From: Isotricha intestinalis
Taxonomy: Eukaryota > Ciliophora > Litostomatea > Vestibuliferida > Isotrichidae
Direction of reading: 5' to 3'
Assembly: GCA_023807065.1 (NCBI GenBank)
Contig: JAJJLU010004324.1
Coordinates: 1 to 14,786 of the forward strand
DNA length: 14,786 nucleotides
Below are positions 7,773 to 14,786 of the stretch, in pieces (the stretch's first letter is position 1; the number at the start of each line of letters is the position of its first letter). Under the pieces are notes generated by a model, which saw only the letters and a program-made list of their open reading frames with translations, did not search any database and had not been told where the DNA came from. The position numbers and the translations under genes were made by a program.

Positions 7773-7814
7773 ATAAATTATAAATTATTTTTTATCTTTC
7801 ATAAAAAAATAAAA
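7773..7814 (+). repeat. 42-bp 5' flank shared with the second WD40/HExxH copy
   Basis: This stretch up to the ATG matches 13228-13269 with two mismatches (7800 and 7812) and no gap. Left of 7773 the similarity stops at once. It may hold the transcription start of the gene, and it also marks the left edge of the duplicated unit. Confidence 0.85.
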
Positions 7815-10577
7815 ATGGGTGCTAATCAAAGTGATGTTGAATTCAAGGAACAAACAATAAAGAGTGCAGAAAATGTTTCTTTTTTAAAATCAAATTCAAA
7901 ATATTTAATAGAAAAAAATAAAAATCTTTCAGAAATCATCAATCTTTATACAATGGAAAAGGAAAATGAAACTTTTAATATACAACATGAAAGCACAATA
8001 AAAAATGAAACAGCAGTCAATGATATTGAATTACATCCAAAATATTCAAGATTACTATTATCTTCATTAAATAATGGGAAAATAAATTTGTTGGAAATTC
8101 CTGAATCAAAAGAAAATGAATCTAAAATTAAAAGTACTATTAAAGCACATGATTCATTTGTTATTTGTAGTTCTTTTAATCCTGAATTAGATAATATATT
8201 TCTTTCTCATTCAGAGAAAGAAATAAAAATTTGGGATTTAAATAAATTCACTTACCAAAATAATTATTCATATCAAAATACTCAAAAAATGGTAAAATGG
8301 GAAAATAGAAATAAATTTGGATATTATAAAGATAAAAATATTTATATTAATGATTATAATAATGAAAAAAATAGTCAAATTTTAAACATTAATGAATTAA
8401 TAAAAGATTATTATTTTATCAAGGAAAATGAATTGATTACTGTTAATAATAAATGTGTTCAATTATGGGATTTTAGAAAAAAATCTCAAAGAAGTTTTAT
8501 AAATTTTAATCAAATAATTTCAAAATATATTTATGATTCAAATTTAAATTATTTATATTTAATAACTCATTCAAATTTACAAATTGTAGATTTAAATGAA
8601 TTTAAATTGATAGATAATAAATATAATGATATTTTTTTAAATCCAATATTATTAAAAAATCAAAAAGTTTTAAAAACAAATACTTCAAATATTTTATATT
8701 ATAATTATGACAATTTAAAATTATTAACAATAATAAATAAAAATAAAAATTATAAATTACCTTCTATTGAAAAAAATGAAATTCCAAATGAATTTACTGA
8801 TAATATTATTGAAATTATATCTACTAATTATTCAGATATTTTAAGAAATGAAGAAAATGATGAAATAGAAGAAGATGAAAAGATTCAAAAAAAAAAATAT
8901 ATGGATAATGAAGAAATAAGGAAAGAAATTGAAGAAATTAAAGATATTTTTCTTTTTAAAAGAAAAGAAGAAGTAAAAGAAAAAATAAATAATATTAAAG
9001 GAATTAATGATTTAAGAGAAAAATATTTAGAATATATAAAATTAATTATTAGGGATAATACAAATACACAATTATTAATTGAATATTTAATTTTTTTAAA
9101 AAAGAATGAAAAAAATTTGAAATTAATGGAAAATTTATGTGTAGAAGAATATAAAAATGAGATTGAATTTTTTAAAGTATGTTTAACAAAAGAACAACTT
9201 AAAGAATTAGAAGAAACAAAAGAAAAGTCAGAGAAAGAAAATTTTATTGATTTTTTGAAAAAAATGTTAGATTCATTTACAAAGGCTATTGATAATAATA
9301 ATAAAATTAAAATATTTGATTTTAAAAAAGGATTACCTCAAAAAAATGAACTTAAATATTTTAATCAACCAATAGATTTTAAAAATAAAGAATTATTTTA
9401 TTATAAAAATAGAATAAATTTATATTATGATTTTTATTCAAATGATTATTTACAAGATAATGTGTTTAATAATGTAAAATACAAAAAAAAATTGATTGAA
9501 AAAATAATAAAAGAAAAATATTTTGAAAATGAAATAATTAAAAATGATGAAAGTAGAATAAATTTATTAATTTATTTAATAATTTACCCTTCACAAAATG
9601 ATTTTATGTTGAATTTATTAAAATCAACAACATTAAATAATGAACAATTAGAAGAGATTATTAATGAAGTAACAAATAAAGAGGATTTTAATGGAATTAA
9701 TTTAAATCAAATATGTATTGAAAATTATAAATTATCTAAAACATTAGATTATAAAGGAAAAGAATTATGTAATTTTAATTATTTAATGCAAAATCCAGAC
9801 ATAAATATTAATGAATTAATAAGTTATTTAAAAGTAATATTATGTTCAAAGGTATTTGATGAAGCATTTAAAATTTTATATGGAAATGATTTCAATAATT
9901 TTTTTAAGAATAAAAATTTTATTGAAATATATTTTGATAAATATTTAAAATTTGTTCCTTATCAAGATTTAATCAATTCTGCAATGACTGACAAATTATC
10001 AAGTCATACTTATATATTTTTAAAAAAAAAAAATATGTTACTGAAAGATGTGGTGGATATAAATTTAAAAACAACATGCATAGAAATATTAAAAATTGGA
10101 AGCATTTTAGATGTAGTATTTCATGAAATTAATCATTCAATTTATTCTTTATTATTTTTTATGTTTGGAGGATATCGCTTATCTTTTCAAACCCCAAGAA
10201 AAAAAAAATTATATGAAATAAGAGAAGGTGGTAAATATTTAGAATTAATTTTATTTGGAAAAGTTATTGAAAACATTAATTTAAAAGAGTCTTTTTATTT
10301 ATTAAATAAAAAAAATTATTTAAAAGATGTAAAAGAATTTAAAAAAGGATTCTTAGATTTAAATGAAAAAGATTTAATAATTGATGGAACTTATTCTAGA
10401 TTTAATGGAATTTTAAATTCTGATGAATTTACACAGAATAATATTTCCATCACTGTAAAAAACTCAAAAATAAAATTATTAGATTCTTATATTGAAATTA
10501 ATACTGATAATTGTACTTGTATTCATAGAAATATTGATATTAATGCTCTCAAAAAATTTAGGTTTAAAAATAATTAA
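7815..10577 (+). CDS. Predicted N-myristoylated WD40 protein with C-terminal HExxH...EGG motif, 920 residues
   Basis: The start is set at ATG 7815 (MGANQSD), not at the in-frame ATG at 7737. The paralogue at 13270 shares only this start, and MGxxxS is a classic N-myristoylation signal, so membrane attachment is likely. Residues about 65-310 form a WD40-type propeller (AVNDIELHP, AHDSFVICSSFNPELDN, EIKIWDLNK, CVQLWDFRK), coronin-like in its opening blades. Residues about 340-760 are Lys/Glu-rich and helical. The C-terminal domain (about 760-905) carries HEINH at 770-774 and EGGKYLE at 804-810, then LILFG and FKKGFLDL. HExxH plus a Glu 30-36 residues later is the layout of gluzincin zinc peptidases. 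Catalysis is inference, since I see no named family. It is the only intact gene between the two 141-bp repeats, all 25 Gln are CAA, and Leu93 replaces a Trp kept in the paralogue. Confidence 0.88.
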   Translation: MGANQSDVEFKEQTIKSAENVSFLKSNSKYLIEKNKNLSEIINLYTMEKENETFNIQHESTIKNETAVNDIELHPKYSRLLLSSLNNGKINLLEIPESKENESKIKSTIKAHDSFVICSSFNPELDNIFLSHSEKEIKIWDLNKFTYQNNYSYQNTQKMVKWENRNKFGYYKDKNIYINDYNNEKNSQILNINELIKDYYFIKENELITVNNKCVQLWDFRKKSQRSFINFNQIISKYIYDSNLNYLYLITHSNLQIVDLNEFKLIDNKYNDIFLNPILLKNQKVLKTNTSNILYYNYDNLKLLTIINKNKNYKLPSIEKNEIPNEFTDNIIEIISTNYSDILRNEENDEIEEDEKIQKKKYMDNEEIRKEIEEIKDIFLFKRKEEVKEKINNIKGINDLREKYLEYIKLIIRDNTNTQLLIEYLIFLKKNEKNLKLMENLCVEEYKNEIEFFKVCLTKEQLKELEETKEKSEKENFIDFLKKMLDSFTKAIDNNNKIKIFDFKKGLPQKNELKYFNQPIDFKNKELFYYKNRINLYYDFYSNDYLQDNVFNNVKYKKKLIEKIIKEKYFENEIIKNDESRINLLIYLIIYPSQNDFMLNLLKSTTLNNEQLEEIINEVTNKEDFNGINLNQICIENYKLSKTLDYKGKELCNFNYLMQNPDININELISYLKVILCSKVFDEAFKILYGNDFNNFFKNKNFIEIYFDKYLKFVPYQDLINSAMTDKLSSHTYIFLKKKNMLLKDVVDINLKTTCIEILKIGSILDVVFHEINHSIYSLLFFMFGGYRLSFQTPRKKKLYEIREGGKYLELILFGKVIENINLKESFYLLNKKNYLKDVKEFKKGFLDLNEKDLIIDGTYSRFNGILNSDEFTQNNISITVKNSKIKLLDSYIEINTDNCTCIHRNIDINALKKFRFKNN

Positions 10578-10849
10578 GAATAAGTAAATAAAAAAATTAT
10601 TATAATAATAAAAATCTCATTAATTAATAATTATTAATATTATTAAAAATATATTTTTAAGGTTAAATCAATTATTATCATTCATAATTTAATTAACTTT
10701 AAGAATTTAAAAATGTTAATATAATTTTTTATTATATTAATAATAAAAAATTTTGATTTTGATAATTATAATCAAATTAATTTTTATATTGAAAATTCTT
10801 AATCAATTATTATTATTTTTCTATCAAAATCCAATCTTTCTATAAATAA
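10578..10849. other. Very A+T-rich intergenic stretch
   Basis: Downstream of the WD40/HExxH gene. Many short A/T runs and stops in all frames, with no gene, RNA or clean inverted repeat that I can support. It presumably holds the 3' UTR and polyadenylation site. Confidence 0.5.
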
Positions 10850-11206
10850 ATTTATAAATTCAATGAAGAAAAAATTATATAATATAAATATAATTCCAAT
10901 CTTATTTATAATAATATCCTTAAATATTAAAGAAAATTAGATAAATCTCATAATTTAAACAATAATACAATTAAAAAAGACAATTTAACACAAACTTCAA
11001 AAGAAATACAATTTCTAAAACATCTAATCGAAATATTTAATGATATTTCTAGAAAATTATAATTTAAAAGTAGAATATAATGATAAAACAATAAGATCAA
11101 CAAATTATATAATTGAAATTCCTAATTCAAATAATTATAATGTGATGATAAAAAAAGTAATAGAAAGTAACATTTGTAGATTTTATTATGCAACATATGA
11201 TGAAAT
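10850..11206 (+). pseudogene. Degraded unknown gene fragment cut by the right 141-bp repeat
   Basis: One + frame from about 10857 to 11050 reads FNEEKII, stop, YKYNSNLIYNNILKY, stop, RKLDKSHNLNNNTIKKDNLT, then QTSKEIQFLKHLIEIFNDIS, with only two stops in about 66 codons. After a frame change near 11045 a second frame is open to the repeat (ENYNLKVEYNDKTIRSTNYI, then IEIPNSNNYNVMIKKVIESN, then ICRFYYATYDEIYN). Codon usage looks coding and the polar, helix-then-strand character is protein-like, but I do not recognise a family. The reading ends exactly where the 141-bp repeat begins at 11207; the open frame continuing to 11369 across the repeat is only antisense of the coiled-coil gene. Confidence 0.35.
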
Positions 11207-11347
11207 TTATAATGTTCAGCTCTTTCATTATCAATTGCTTCTTTTAATGGTTGAGTTCCTATTTTTAATTCTTCTCTATGTTTTTCTAAATGAGCAAGAA
11301 CATCATCGTAATGATCTAATCTTCTATCTCTTATATCATTTAAATGG
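11207..11347 (+). repeat. 141-bp exact direct repeat, right copy
   Basis: Identical to 6589-6729. Here it forms the 3' end of the N-terminal part of the coiled-coil gene. Removing one repeat copy plus the sequence between the two would make that gene contiguous. Confidence 0.97.
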
Positions 11348-11752
11348 GTTTTCTCTTTTTTTTACATAATTAAATAATTTTGCATTTAATTCAGTTGCAA
11401 ATTGCAATCTTCTAACTTCATGATCTTGTAAAATTGATTTATGTTTTAATGTTACACTATAATAATTATCTAATATTTTATTATATTGTTTTTGAAGTTT
11501 TCTTTCATCATTTAATCGATGTTTTTCTCTTATTTTTGATAATCTTTCTTGCTCAAGTAAATTATTTAATTTTTGCTTTTCTTCAAATCTTGATTCTCTT
11601 TCTTCCATTCTTTTTTGAAATTCCTCTTTTTTTGTATTTCTTAAATCTGTTAATTTATTATTAAATTTAACATCTTTAAATAACATTTCCATATCTTTTT
11701 GATTTTGAGCTCTTACAGTTTCTATCATTTGATTAATTTTTCTTGTTGCCAT
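11207..11752 (-). pseudogene. Coiled-coil protein gene, 5' part (N-terminal about 180 residues, frameshifted)
   Basis: ATG at 11752 starts MATRKINQMIETVRAQNQKD, followed by a long charged helix (KKEEFQKRMEERESRFEEKQ, EQERLSKIREKHRLNDERK) and LQFATELNAKLFNYVKK. Read directly, the frame ends at TGA 11338-11336 after RENPFK. The repeat just beyond (11347-11207, minus) encodes HLNDIRDRR... in another frame, the same frame that continues as the 3' part at 6734-6084. One additional A in the run of eight at 11356-11363 (T on the + strand) would join the two frames, so there is either a real one-base deletion or a homopolymer error. The gene starts 98 bp downstream of the MFS transporter on the same strand. 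The family is not recognised. The open + frame at 11434-11664 is a shadow. Confidence 0.65.
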
Positions 11753-11850
11753 TTTATTATTATTTTATTTACGGTTTTTTTTGAATTATCAAATTAAAAT
11801 TAATTTACCCAAAAAGATAATTCATTAAATTCAAATTAAATAAAGGTATA

Positions 11851-13206
11851 TTAATTATTAAAACTACTATTATTAAAAGTATCCATTTCTTGTTGTTCAG
11901 AAAATCTTAATTGGGGATAAGCTTTTTGTGCATAAACCATATCAAAATTATTATTTCCAATTTCAGCATAAACTTTATCAGACATTTTATGTTTTTTCTT
12001 TAATATTGTTTTTTGCTCATCTTCTTTAGAACCTACAGAGTAACAAGCCATAAGCATAAAAATAAAACCAATATAAAAATAACATAAAGTAATTTTCCAA
12101 GCTAATTTATTATCATGACTTTTAAAATAATCATTTAATAATCCATAAATAATAGGTCCTGGTAATTTTCCTAATAAAGTAGTAATTAACATATCAAAAC
12201 CACTTCCAATTGCTTTTTCTTCTTTTTTAACAGAAGAAATAATATATCCTGCAATTGTTGGTAAAATAGCACCTGAAGAAAAAAAGAATGCAAATAAACT
12301 TATACTAAAAGCATTAAAATTTGTTATATGTGTTAAAAGAAATATTGATACATTTGCAAAAATTCCAAAAATTATAGGAACAATTATTGAATTTTTTGAT
12401 TCATATCCTCCTAATTTTGTACATATTAATCCTCCTAATAAACTTCCTGATGCAGGTCCAAATAATGATGCAAAACCATAAAAATATAAGATTTGTTTTT
12501 CATTTTTTATTTTTAAACTATTAATTGAATAATCTTTAAAAAAATTGTGAATTATTTGAAATATAAAAAAAGTTATTCCTCTTGTTATACTTGAAAAAAT
12601 ATAAATTCTATTTGAAAACAAATTACATAAAATTATTGAAACTGATTTTTTTTCATTTTTATCTTGTGTACTTTTATCTAAACCAAATAAAGAAATTCTT
12701 TTTTTTTTTCCAGTAACAACTAACTGTTCTTTATCTTCATAGCCAATAAACATATATTTAGTAGAAAAATATTTAGAAGGGATAAAAGAAAAAATAGTAC
12801 TTAGAATTAATAAATAAGCTCCTATCCAATTTAAAGCAGATTTCCATTCATCATGAAAGAGAAAAGTACCAAAATAAAAACCTAAAACTTGTCCATAAGG
12901 ACTTGTCATATATATTAATGTAAAAAATAAAGTTTTATATTTTCTAATTCCAAATTGATCAATCCAAACAGGAATATAAATAGTTCCATAAACTTTCATT
13001 ATAGAAGTTAAAATCCTTAAACCAATTAATATATAAAAATTAGAAAAATAATGAAAAATATTAAAAAATAATCCATGTAAAACCATAGTGATAACTAAAC
13101 ATAATTTTCTATGATTTGATGTAATTATTCCCATAAAAATGATTAAGCCAATAATTCTTCCTATGAAAGGAACAGAAGCAAATAAACCAAATTGACTATC
13201 ATTTGA
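11851..13206 (-). CDS. MFS transporter lacking its N-terminus
   Basis: The frame with an ATG covers 13134-11851 (427 residues), but coding similarity continues upstream without any ATG: SQFGLFASVPFIGRIIGLIIF leads straight into MGIITSNHRKLCL. That is the second membrane segment plus the 2-3 loop of a major facilitator (G-R-x-x-G...NRK motif A type). So Met at 13134 lies inside a membrane helix, and helix 1 and the cytosolic N-terminus are absent. About ten further hydrophobic segments follow. PVWIDQFG, YMTSPYGQVLGFYFG, ASLFGPASGSLLGGLICTK and the C-terminal GSGFDMLITTLLGKLPGPII stretch fit an organic-solute/spinster-type MFS family seen in protists; the substrate is unknown. The frame closes upstream at 13218-13216, and 10 bp further the flank of the second WD40/HExxH gene begins. 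The remainder is undamaged, so the loss is recent, or an assembly join. Confidence 0.8.
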   Translation of the reverse strand, partial: SNDSQFGLFASVPFIGRIIGLIIFMGIITSNHRKLCLVITMVLHGLFFNIFHYFSNFYILIGLRILTSIMKVYGTIYIPVWIDQFGIRKYKTLFFTLIYMTSPYGQVLGFYFGTFLFHDEWKSALNWIGAYLLILSTIFSFIPSKYFSTKYMFIGYEDKEQLVVTGKKKRISLFGLDKSTQDKNEKKSVSIILCNLFSNRIYIFSSITRGITFFIFQIIHNFFKDYSINSLKIKNEKQILYFYGFASLFGPASGSLLGGLICTKLGGYESKNSIIVPIIFGIFANVSIFLLTHITNFNAFSISLFAFFFSSGAILPTIAGYIISSVKKEEKAIGSGFDMLITTLLGKLPGPIIYGLLNDYFKSHDNKLAWKITLCYFYIGFIFMLMACYSVGSKEDEQKTILKKKHKMSDKVYAEIGNNNFDMVYAQKAYPQLRFSEQQEMDTFNNSSFNN

Positions 13207-13227
13207 TATTAAATTTTAATTAAATTA

Positions 13228-13269
13228 ATAAATTATAAATTATTTTTTATCTTTTATAAAAAAATATAA
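13228..13269 (+). repeat. 42-bp 5' flank shared with the first WD40/HExxH copy
   Basis: Counterpart of 7773-7814, with two mismatches and no gap. Upstream of 13228 the sequence belongs to the truncated MFS gene and shows no similarity to the kinase remnant that borders the first copy. Confidence 0.85.
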
Positions 13270-14786
13270 ATGGGAGCTAATCAAAGTGATATAGAATTCA
13301 AGCATCAAATAATAAATGGTGAAAAAGATATTTATTTTTTTAAATCAAATTCAAAATATATAGTAGAAAAATATCATCATTTTTCAAATATTATCAATCT
13401 TTATACAATGGAAAATGAAAATGAAACATTTAATATAAAATATGATAACACAATAAAAAATAAAACAACTGTCAATGATATTGAATTACATCCAAAATAT
13501 TCAAGATTACTATTATCTTCATTAAATAATGGGGAAATATATTTGTGGGAAATTCCTGAATCAAAAGATAGTGAATTTAAAAATAAAAGTACTATTAATG
13601 CACATGATTCATTTGTTATTTGTAGTTCTTTTAATCCTGAATTAGATAATATATTTCTTTCTTATTCAGAGAATGAAATAAAAATTTGGGATTTAAATAA
13701 ATTCACTTACCAAAATAATTATTCATATCAAAATGCTCAAAATATTGTAAAATGGGAAAATGTAAATAAATTTGGATATTATAAAGATAAAAATATTTAT
13801 ATGAATGATTATAATAATGAAAAAAATAGTCAAATTTTCAAAATTAATGAATCAATAAAAGATTATTATTTTATCCAAAATGAATTGATTACTGCTAATA
13901 ATGAATGTGTTAAATTATGGGATATTAGAAAAAGTGAACCAATTAGTATTTTAAATATTAATCAAATAATTCAAAAATATATTTATGATTCAAATTTAAA
14001 TTATTTATATTTAATAAATCCAAATAATTTACAAATTGTAGATTTAAATGAATTTAAATTGATTGATAATATATATAATGATATTATTTTAAATCCAATA
14101 TTATTAAAAAATCAAAAAGTTTTAAAAAATAATACTTCAAATATTTTATATTTTGATAATAAAAATTCAAAATTAATGACAATAATAAATAAAAATAAAA
14201 ATTTGTATAATTTACCTCCTATTGAAAACAATGAAATTCCAAAAGAATTTAATGATAGTATTGTTAACATTATATCTAATTATTCAGATGTTTTAAGAAA
14301 TGAAGAAAATGATATAGAAGAAGAGGAAATAATTCAAAAAAAAAAATATATGGATAATGAAGAAATAAAGAAGGAATTAGATGAAATTAAAAAGATTTTT
14401 CTTTTTGAAAGAAAAGAAGAAGTAAATAAAAAAATAAATGGGGTTGAGAAAATTAATAATTTAAAAGAAAAATATTTAGCATATTTAAAATTAATTATTA
14501 GGGATAATACAAATACAGAATTATTGATTAAATATTTAAGTTTTTTAAAAAAAAATGAAGAGAATTTAAAAATAGAAAATTTATATATTGAAGAATATAC
14601 AAATGAGATTGCATTTTTTAAAGTATGTTTAACAAAAAAACAACTTGAACAATTAGATGAAACAAAAGAAAAGTCAGAAAAAGAAAATTTTATTGATTTT
14701 TTGGAGAAAATGTTAGATTTATTTACTAATGTTCAAGATAAAAATGATAAAATAAAAATATTTGATTTTACCAGTTCATTACCTCG
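13270..14786 (+). CDS. Second copy of the WD40/HExxH-type gene, first 505 residues (runs off the window)
   Basis: ATG at 13270 gives MGANQSDIEF and the frame stays open to the window edge. It aligns collinearly with the gene at 7815 through the whole visible length with only small indels. It has the same myristoylation-type start, the same WD40 blades (TVNDIELHP, LWEIPES, AHDSFVICSSFNPELDN, EIKIWDLNK, CVKLWDIRK) and the same Lys/Glu-rich helical linker. Some stretches are identical at DNA level for about 60 bp (for example 13481-13533 and 13598-13655), while others have many changes, such as residues 10-45. The changes keep the frame open, which suggests selection and a functional paralogue. 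It keeps Trp at the first-blade LWEIPES where the first copy has Leu. The C-terminal HExxH domain lies beyond the window, so its presence in this copy is an expectation only. Confidence 0.88.
   Translation, partial: MGANQSDIEFKHQIINGEKDIYFFKSNSKYIVEKYHHFSNIINLYTMENENETFNIKYDNTIKNKTTVNDIELHPKYSRLLLSSLNNGEIYLWEIPESKDSEFKNKSTINAHDSFVICSSFNPELDNIFLSYSENEIKIWDLNKFTYQNNYSYQNAQNIVKWENVNKFGYYKDKNIYMNDYNNEKNSQIFKINESIKDYYFIQNELITANNECVKLWDIRKSEPISILNINQIIQKYIYDSNLNYLYLINPNNLQIVDLNEFKLIDNIYNDIILNPILLKNQKVLKNNTSNILYFDNKNSKLMTIINKNKNLYNLPPIENNEIPKEFNDSIVNIISNYSDVLRNEENDIEEEEIIQKKKYMDNEEIKKELDEIKKIFLFERKEEVNKKINGVEKINNLKEKYLAYLKLIIRDNTNTELLIKYLSFLKKNEENLKIENLYIEEYTNEIAFFKVCLTKKQLEQLDETKEKSEKENFIDFLEKMLDLFTNVQDKNDKIKIFDFTSSLP

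Noticed and set aside
7737..7814. In-frame upstream ATG giving 26 extra N-terminal residues on the WD40/HExxH protein
   Set aside because: This stretch is largely antisense of the kinase remnant, is not shared with the second copy, and would destroy the MGANQS myristoylation-type start that both copies keep.
6589..11347. A transposon with target-site duplication
   Set aside because: 141 bp is far too long for a target duplication, and I see no terminal inverted repeats, transposase, integrase or reverse transcriptase between the repeats.
11434..11664. Plus-strand 76-codon hydrophobic open frame
   Set aside because: Antisense of the coiled-coil N-terminal part (Lys/Glu codons read backwards give Phe/Leu).
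1..14786. tRNA, rRNA, CRISPR array, telomere repeats or tandem satellites
   Set aside because: None seen on either strand; only simple A/T runs and the repeats listed.

Overview
The window is eukaryotic and extremely A+T-rich (about four fifths A+T by eye). It looks like part of the genome of a ciliated or flagellated protist. One end holds the C-terminal half of a CFAP52/WDR16-like axonemal WD40 protein, and a broken gene at 4482-5450 resembles SHIPPO-repeat (ODF3/CIMAP-type) ciliary proteins. Several other genes belong to families that I associate with ciliates and similar protists: a Ubl/zinc-ribbon protein, a beta-rich 'GKGNNNLGEF' protein, and a 'TDAVAA...NDAV' Na+/H+ exchanger. Intact genes read without introns in the standard code and all end in TAA. 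A ciliate lineage with a conventional code would fit, but the exact lineage is inference.

Left part (1-3060). A 5'-cut CFAP52-like gene (+) is followed 69 bp later by an intact gene for a 284-residue beta-rich protein (+). Next come two heavily damaged remnants: a PH-domain-like one (+, 1831-2187) and one ending in a degraded SEC-C zinc motif (-, 2490-2945). Centre-left (3060-6083) carries an intact 451-residue ubiquitin-like/zinc-ribbon protein (-), then the SHIPPO-like pseudogene with an acidic tail (-), then about 630 bp in which I see nothing firm.

Centre and right (6084-13206). A coiled-coil gene (-) is cut in two. Its 3' part lies at 6084-6734 and its 5' part at 11207-11752. Both parts contain the same 141 bp, identical base for base (6589-6729 and 11207-11347). 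The 4.5 kb between them carries a Na+/H+ exchanger remnant fused to an AGC-kinase remnant (both -), one intact 920-residue gene (+, 7815-10577), and a degraded unknown gene (+). The intact gene encodes a predicted N-myristoylated WD40 protein with a C-terminal HExxH...EGG motif. To the right of the coiled-coil gene is an MFS transporter (-) that has lost its N-terminus.

Right edge (13228-14786). A second copy of the WD40/HExxH gene starts here and runs out of the window. Both copies share only 42 bp of upstream sequence. Immediately beyond those 42 bp each copy abuts a different minus-strand gene that is truncated at its 5' end (AGC kinase at one, MFS at the other).

The most interesting features are this duplicated WD40/HExxH unit, which sits at two broken genes, and the long exact direct repeat around the first copy. 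Both could be real rearrangement. The repeat length of exactly 141 bp also matches a common assembler k-mer size, so an assembly artefact has to be excluded first.
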